A program made the position numbers and the translations under genes. 64,000 nt of DNA from Apostichopus japonicus. Lineage: Eukaryota; Echinodermata; Holothuroidea; Aspidochirotida; Stichopodidae. Positions 62,701 through 64,000 of this stretch are shown piece by piece. The notes under the pieces are model-generated. The model ran no database searches and was not told the DNA's origin. It saw only the letters and a list, made by a program, of their open reading frames with translations. Positions within the stretch are counted from its first letter, which is position 1. Every line of letters starts with the position of its first letter. Location of the stretch: positions 17,895,918 to 17,959,917 of the forward strand of contig NC_092570.1 in assembly GCF_037975245.1 (NCBI RefSeq), read 5' to 3'.

Positions 62701-63355
62701 ATCCCAGAAAATACACACAGCTTGCTACCGTCGGTACTTAGACACTAGTGTACAGTCATACAAATACGGTCAATACCCAAAACACAGTGTACATAGCCGC
62801 ACTGGAAATCTCAGGTCCAGATAAAAGATAACAAGTTATCACGTTTTATTACTGTCTGCATTTTGTAGCGACAAGAATAAAACTTCACTTGCAAGCAACG
62901 GAAAGTTAACTTTTTCAGATGGCGGCACGCGGTTTGGGGCGAGTCTTCAATGCCTTTTAAGGAGCAATCGCCAGATTACAACACATGGTACTTAATAAGA
63001 GGGATTAGCTGGTTTCTAGTGAATATGGGGGTGGGGGTGGGTGAGAGGGTATTGAGCAAATCGTATGTGCTTTGATTCCTGTGAAAGAAAACCGTTTTTT
63101 TTTTCTCGGGCAGTGAACCACAGACGAGTATGGTTGTCTGCGATACATATAGTGTGATATACACCCCTGAGAATACTAAAGTGTACATTAAGTACATTAT
63201 ACGTACCACGTCGCTAATCTGATCCAGTTCTATTTCAACTCTGATATCTACATTGTCACTCTCATTTACGACTGGTCGAACGACTGGATTGTATCGACTT
63301 GAATTGAAGAGAAAATTAATCAGTCGATGCTGTTCCTCCGAAGCAGATCCAAAGC
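31647..63355 (-). CDS. Nicotinic acetylcholine receptor alpha subunit, alpha7-like (six exons; signal exon outside window)
   Basis: The exons on the minus strand are 63355-63207, 37247-37203, 35809-35700, 33860-33604, 32910-32626 and 32236-31647. All junctions are GT-AG and in phase, giving 478 visible residues. This is a Cys-loop ligand-gated cation channel subunit of the plasma membrane. The order is: extracellular domain with loop D Trp67, loop A WLPDTIMYN (93-101), a Cys-loop with 13 residues between Cys138 and Cys152, loop B GSW (157-159), loop C Tyr198/Cys200-Cys201/Tyr206, TM1, TM2 EKVSLGITVLLSMTVFMLVI (249-268), TM3, a cytoplasmic loop of about 137 residues and TM4. The vicinal cysteine pair marks an alpha subunit. 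The GEK start of TM2 and its rings of Glu249 and Glu270 mark cation selectivity. TM2 is close to vertebrate alpha7, so a homopentamer is plausible but unproven. The signal-peptide exon must lie beyond 63355. Confidence 0.95.
32237..32625 (-). other. nAChR intron (389 bp)
   Basis: A GT-AG intron in phase 1. It contains short AT and TATG microsatellites near 32311-32335 and 32490-32533. Confidence 0.9.
32626..32910 (-). CDS. nAChR exon: loop C, TM1 and TM2
   Basis: A 285-bp exon with acceptor CATTTTCGTTTTCAG and donor CTAG|GTGAG. It encodes RTDRTYVCCKGKFYPDVTF, whose adjacent cysteines with flanking tyrosines form loop C of the agonist site. Next come TM1 (FYVVNLIVPCVVISTMAIV), the short NSGEK turn and pore helix TM2 ending AENMPATSD. 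The TM2 charge pattern fits a cation channel. Confidence 0.96.
32911..33603 (-). other. nAChR intron (693 bp)
   Basis: A GT-AG intron in phase 1. A GC-richer island at about 33240-33380 carries CCGGTAACAATTTACGC. A similar word lies near 37573-37590, so this may be an unrecognised repeat remnant. Confidence 0.85.
33604..33860 (-). CDS. nAChR exon: Cys-loop and loop B
   Basis: A 257-bp exon following a long A-rich and pyrimidine tract ending AACAG, with donor TCG|GTATGT. It encodes YTKVIVKYTGNVDWSAP and then the signature loop CMVNVHLYPFDVQDC with exactly 13 residues between the cysteines. FGSW, which holds the loop B tryptophan, follows, and the exon ends near NLNGEWDVL. The Cys-loop contacts the membrane domain and couples binding to gating. 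Confidence 0.96.
34934..35264. mobile_element. hAT-like MITE (331 bp)
   Basis: The ends are inverted repeats: CAGTGGCGTAGGAAGG on the left and GGTTCCTACGCCCTTG on the right. The flanks GACATATA (34926-34933) and GACAAATA (35265-35272) match at seven of eight bases, which is the 8-bp target duplication typical of hAT elements. The interior has poly-G and poly-C tracts and two copies of GATGCAATTTGGTG. It has no coding capacity. The right flank runs straight into (AT)n. Confidence 0.82.
35270..35306. repeat. AT microsatellite at the right flank of the MITE
   Basis: Pure (TA)n directly after the MITE's right target-site copy. The Tyr-Ile open frames across it are artefacts. Confidence 0.9.
35700..35809 (-). 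CDS. nAChR exon of 110 bp: loops D and A
   Basis: The exon runs from acceptor TTTATTTATTTCAG to donor AACAC|GTAAGA and is exactly 110 bp, as in the corresponding exon of many animal nicotinic receptor genes. It encodes RWVDEYMTWDPADYNGLEE and IRVPSDLLWLPDTIMYN. Trp67 aligns with the loop D tryptophan. Trp93 and Tyr100 belong to loop A. It ends with two bases of a Thr codon completed by the next exon. Confidence 0.96.
35810..37202 (-). other. nAChR intron (1.4 kb) with palindromic MITE
   Basis: A phase-0 intron holding the large palindrome at 36653-36801 and its related repeat up to 36990. A C14 tract lies near 36130. No other gene is seen. Confidence 0.85.
36653..36990. mobile_element. Foldback MITE with near-perfect 47-bp arms
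   Basis: The arms at 36653-36699 and 36755-36801 are complementary over 47 bp with one mismatch. They start GGGGTTAATCAACGGTCTAG and end in the matching CCCC. A third copy of the arm core, CGTGCGTTACTCACAGGATT, lies at about 36907-36929. A second inverted pair, GTTCATTCATAC (36802-36813) and GTATGAATGAAC (36979-36990), surrounds the rest. The layout suggests a foldback element or two nested MITEs. No target duplication is clear. Confidence 0.7.
37203..37247 (-). CDS. nAChR 45-bp micro-exon
   Basis: A 15-codon exon, DEKYQTLKAIIWLTQ, between acceptor TTCATTTGCCCAG and donor ACACAG|GTATAT. Its length of 45 bp and the DEK...WLTQ pattern match the conserved small exon of nicotinic receptor genes. 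It is in phase 0 on both sides and links the N-terminal helix/beta1 exon (63207-63355) with the loop D exon. It is too short to show as an open frame on its own. Confidence 0.95.
37975..38420 (-). pseudogene. LINE reverse-transcriptase C-terminal relic
   Basis: On the minus strand, about 38400-38220 reads RSFHSIYNTTIILCLSYCTS then AWANSYPSQLQKLHVLQNKM. This is the thumb/connection pattern found after the RT domain in jockey/CR1-type non-LTR retrotransposons (YNSLI-PYL-YC--AW---Y---L--L--LQ). Downstream, frame-shifted pieces continue the family: LFAKLNLLMIYDF, FCNGALPKFFEF and HMIWNSLSDRL. Stops and frameshifts show it is dead. The 5' part of the element is missing. Confidence 0.8.
38510..38898. 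mobile_element. Palindromic MITE
   Basis: An imperfect 159-bp palindrome (38519-38677) pairs AAATAATGAATGG with CCATTCATTATTT, GTGCAATAGTGCA with TGCACTATTGCAC, and TCCATTCAACGAGG with CCGAGTTGAATGGA around the centre. TTTATACAACA (38680-38690) is matched by TGTTGTATAAA (38888-38898). TTTTATACAA also borders the left side. This fits a non-autonomous DNA transposon with a strong hairpin. It has no coding capacity. Confidence 0.7.
38990..39135. repeat. Short TATAGGCTATRTAGGTA tandem repeats
   Basis: Irregular short repeats of ATAGGCTATATAGGTATAGG and variants continue the AGGCTATA-type simple sequence that starts near 38905. Confidence 0.7.
39290..39595. repeat. 125-bp tandem repeat, about 2.4 copies
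   Basis: CCCATTGACTTAGTGTGGTG recurs at about 39305, 39430 and 39558. The copies share CTAYBATGTGGTCGAA, ACAGCAATAA and ATGGATATCTTATAACTGCG. The open frame across it is repetitive and has no recognisable domain. Confidence 0.88.
39735..40398. mobile_element. hAT-like non-autonomous transposon (664 bp)
   Basis: The terminal inverted repeats are CAAGGGCGGCGGAA on the left and TTCCGCCGCCCTTG on the right. They are flanked by a perfect 8-bp duplication CGCAAGTG (39727-39734 and 40399-40406), the hAT signature. Long C and G tracts lie just inside both ends (39773-39789 and 40361-40370), with GTGCCC motifs. No transposase frame is present. An internal CTGGCTACGCCCTGA (about 40000) looks like the end of a different repeat, so the element may be composite. 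Confidence 0.9.
40407..42296. other. Intron sequence, no feature recognised
   Basis: Mixed unique DNA with a GC-richer patch around 41040-41090 (GGCCCGGCGTATCGCCGGGT forms a short hairpin). No gene or repeat family can be named. Confidence 0.4.
42297..42510. mobile_element. Possible hAT-like element end
   Basis: CAGGGGCGGATCCAGG at 42297 is a typical hAT-type terminal sequence and leads into C- and G-tracts (42340-42350, 42470-42480), as in the other hAT-like copies here. No matching right end or target duplication was found, so it is a fragment or a misreading. Confidence 0.4.
42511..46475. other. Intron sequence, no feature recognised
   Basis: Unique AT-rich DNA, with ATT-type simple sequence near 44450-44535. 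Open frames (for example 42645-43088 and 43466-43726) have no domain, splice signal pair or family resemblance that I can support. Confidence 0.4.
46476..46810. repeat. Diverged tandem duplication (about 165 bp)
   Basis: Two neighbouring segments share GGTCCCTAA/GGACCCTAA, GAGAGAACTTT, a T-rich tract, TCTAGTTCTTGCGACA/TCTAATTCTGGCGACA and GGCGTAGG. They are clearly diverged. A partial third copy starts at about 46770. Confidence 0.55.
48568..48695. repeat. ATT trinucleotide microsatellite
   Basis: Interrupted (ATT)n with TTTA and TAG variants. Confidence 0.9.
51120..51650. repeat. Old tandem duplication (about 300-bp offset)
   Basis: The order CACTGTTACATCTAGCGTATTG, ATTATTTAGC, GACTAAA..., TCAAAACAGACC and GTTCTTGAAGCC at 51126-51366 is echoed by CACACTTATATCTAGCATATTG, ATAATTTAGC, CAAAACAGAGACC and GTTCTTGGAGCC at 51430-51630. 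The two halves are strongly diverged. Confidence 0.55.
52529..52627. repeat. TATATGACTA microsatellite
   Basis: Alternating TATATATGACTA and TATATGATTA words in tandem. Confidence 0.9.
53648..53712. repeat. AT microsatellite
   Basis: Pure (AT)n ending in GTATATATGTATATAG. The Tyr-Ile open frame across it is an artefact. Confidence 0.95.
55874..56143. mobile_element. 270-bp MITE with 21-bp perfect TIRs and telomere-like core
   Basis: The left end CTATTCTTACGACTAGTCGT is matched by its exact inverse at 56123-56143, and each end is itself nearly palindromic around ACTAGT. The right-hand palindrome spans 56117-56142. Inside lie two copies of GCAACTGCGCATG and a run of CCCTAA-type repeats. It is nested inside the 4.5-kb element. 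Confidence 0.75.
55978..56037. repeat. Interstitial telomere-like CCCTAA repeats
   Basis: About nine units of CCCTAA with variants (CCCTAAA, CCTCAAT, CTCTAA). This is the TTAGGG-type telomere motif of vertebrates and most other deuterostomes. It is internal to a MITE, not at a chromosome end. Confidence 0.85.
56305..56580 (+). other. Uncertain exon-like open frame inside the 4.5-kb element
   Basis: The frame reads EWLLSANTLDRECFESYLAN and, after an acceptor-like TTGTCAATTTCAG, EKVDEPSPQHSQLYTLNGCG then INGLNWLDE before GTAACA. The candidate intron (AAAG|GTATGC to TTTCAG) does not join the two parts in frame. It may be a captured gene fragment or chance. I do not recognise a family. Confidence 0.2.
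58023..58255 (+). mobile_element. tRNA-derived SINE
   Basis: GTGGCGGAATGGTTGGGGCA resembles a polymerase III A box and AGGTTCATGTACC, 45-50 bp later, a B box. Then follows a tRNA-unrelated body (AAGACACTTAATCTCAATTG, TACTCAGGTGTATAGGGTAC, CTGGGAGGTAATTC) of the type seen in invertebrate SINEs. The tRNA part has degraded stems, so it is not a functional tRNA gene. It is inserted in the 4.5-kb element. Confidence 0.65.
59362..61057. other. Intron sequence between transposons
   Basis: Contains the foldback at 59785-59947. No gene is supported. The open frame at 60383-60589 is Lys-rich and has no recognisable domain. Confidence 0.45.
59785..59947. repeat. Imperfect foldback (163 bp)
   Basis: GGAACGCTAAGAGAG pairs with CTCTCTATTTTGGCGTTCC, and ATGCAGTCACAGGTT pairs with AACTTGTGACTGCAT, around a loop of about 40 bp. 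It is probably a degenerate MITE. No target duplication is clear. Confidence 0.65.
61058..62530 (+). pseudogene. LINE ORF2 3' end relic (L1/Tx1-like)
   Basis: The + strand reads, in broken frames: FVPKLSQLKKSLNFWSCRDL, LTPICKIILVKTFAL, NPPNYFIKLVDNVLYNFIWA, GKPDKIKRTVMINSISEGGL and NVTYISSFINGLKMY. This is the post-RT segment of L1/Tx1-type LINEs, where FIW-GK-DKIKR and GGL are hallmarks. Near 62097 follows CTYCGLKEETIEHLFWECK, the C-terminal CCHC-like zinc knuckle. Several stops and frameshifts show it is inactive. The 3' end is near GACAATAAATGATGG and a T-rich tail (62500-62535). The RT catalytic core and endonuclease are missing, a 5' truncation typical of LINE insertions. Confidence 0.88.
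62602..62960 (-). mobile_element. MITE with TTAA target site, copy 2 (359 bp, inverted)
   Basis: Bounded by TTAA at 62602-62605 and 62957-62960, this is the reverse-complement relative of the element at 4076-4450. Shared landmarks include CACACAGCTTGCTACCGTCG, ACACTAGTGT, CACTTGCAAGCAAC and CGCGGTTTGGGGCGAGTCTT. The finding of two copies 58 kb apart with the same ends fixes the element borders. Confidence 0.88.
63207..63355 (-). CDS. nAChR exon: mature N-terminus and first beta strand
   Basis: A 149-bp exon with acceptor TTCTTCTAATTGTACAG and donor GACGTG|GTACGT. It encodes GFGSASEEQHRLINFLFNSS, RYNPVVRPVVNESDNVDIRV and EIELDQISDV. This is the N-terminal helix (EEQ-RL---LF---YN), the RPV motif and beta1 (V-I-V-I-L-Q-I-DV) of nicotinic subunits. 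NSS and NES are potential N-glycosylation sites. The first codon is split with an upstream exon that should carry the signal peptide. Confidence 0.94.
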
Positions 63356-64000
63356 CTGTACAATTAGAAGAAGTAAATATTTTGAAAATGCGAAGAAAGA
63401 AAATGCATCTAGGCAAAGTACGTTAGTTCTTCGGATAGAATGTTAAACGATGTTAAACGACCAACGGTGTACAAAAGATTTATTGCAAGATTAGCATATT
63501 CATCTTTTAACTTAAAACACAATGCGTTTGTATAGGCTGATGCAGGGGACCTTTCTGAAACGTGTGACCCCTTAACCATAGTATTAATCAACACTCAATC
63601 ACGCGTGGCTTCCTTATTTGCATATCAATAATATGTCACTGTACGCTGTTCACTTACGCAAACAGCTGGATGAGAAAAAGGTTCATACCTCATATAAAAA
63701 CGGATAGCCCGGACCTTAGTGGTATCATGAGTTTGCAGGTGGTGGAGTATAGTATAGAAGGTATACTATAGTATAGTATACTATTCAGTGCAAAATGTCA
63801 GTGAACGAAGTATAGTCCTGACTTTGCAGGATCGTAACATTACAGTAGAAAACCCGTAGGCTTTAATCGTCACAATACGAGTCACTATAGTGCTTAACTG
63901 AAATAATGTTTTTTTTTTCTTAAGAAGTCATCCACTGTTGTGATTCACCGCCCCCATCCCCCCTCCCTCTAGTACCCTTACACTGGGATTTTGAACTATG
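63356..64000 (-). other. nAChR upstream intron at the right edge
   Basis: Non-coding. A small TATAGTATACTAT palindromic cluster lies at 63749-63785 and C-rich DNA at 63949-63971. No signal-peptide exon was found, so it should lie to the right of the window. Confidence 0.6.

Larger units (their letters stand above)
37248..63206 (-). other. Giant nAChR intron (26 kb) filled with mobile DNA
   Basis: A phase-0 intron (donor GACGTG|GTACGT at 63206, acceptor GCCCAG at 37248). It holds LINE relics, palindromes, hAT-like elements, the 4.5-kb TIR element, a SINE and a TTAA MITE, all listed separately. The open frames at 37503-37939 on both strands show no recognisable domain. I see no nested host gene. 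Confidence 0.8.

Overview
The window is animal nuclear DNA. It is AT-rich, has spliced genes with long introns, and carries many transposable elements and tandem repeats. The only clear protein genes are bilaterian: a Dbl-type RhoGEF and a nicotinic acetylcholine receptor alpha subunit. CCCTAA-type interstitial telomeric repeats, hAT- and TTAA-type MITEs, a tRNA-derived SINE and LINE relics suggest an invertebrate deuterostome, perhaps an echinoderm. That assignment is inference.

Left part (1-18.3 kb, + strand). After a 24/48-bp minisatellite (about 187-1220) come the 3' exons of a gene whose start lies left of the window. An acidic linker exon (1799-2067) and an SH3 exon (2983-3208) join in frame. 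They resemble the C-terminus of the MCF2L/DBS family of Rho guanine nucleotide exchange factors. A 14.9-kb intron holds a TTAA MITE and a 20-bp minisatellite with a 397-bp higher-order duplication. A probable terminal exon starts at 18070, and AATAAA follows at 18284.

Middle (18.3-31.6 kb). I found no convincing gene here. There are 23-bp, 50-bp (about 39 copies, with higher-order structure) and 60-bp tandem arrays, plus one orphan exon-like segment at 23652-23689.

Right part (31.6-64 kb, - strand). Six exons of an alpha7-like nicotinic receptor subunit run from 63355 down to a stop codon at 31647. All six junctions are in phase and give 478 residues. The N-terminal domain, Cys-loop, vicinal cysteines and TM1-TM4 are present, but the signal-peptide exon lies beyond the right edge. 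The 26-kb intron between 37247 and 63207 is filled with mobile DNA. It holds a LINE reverse-transcriptase relic (37975-38420), palindromic MITEs, a 664-bp hAT-like element with perfect 8-bp target duplications, a 4.5-kb CACTG...CAGTG element with arrays of a TAGTCA motif near both ends (54861-59361), a second LINE relic (61058-62530) and a second copy of the TTAA MITE (62602-62960).

The RhoGEF and the receptor lie on opposite strands with their 3' ends facing each other. Nothing in the sequence links their functions. The most distinctive features are the 4.5-kb element with its nested telomere-repeat MITE and the higher-order structure of the minisatellites.
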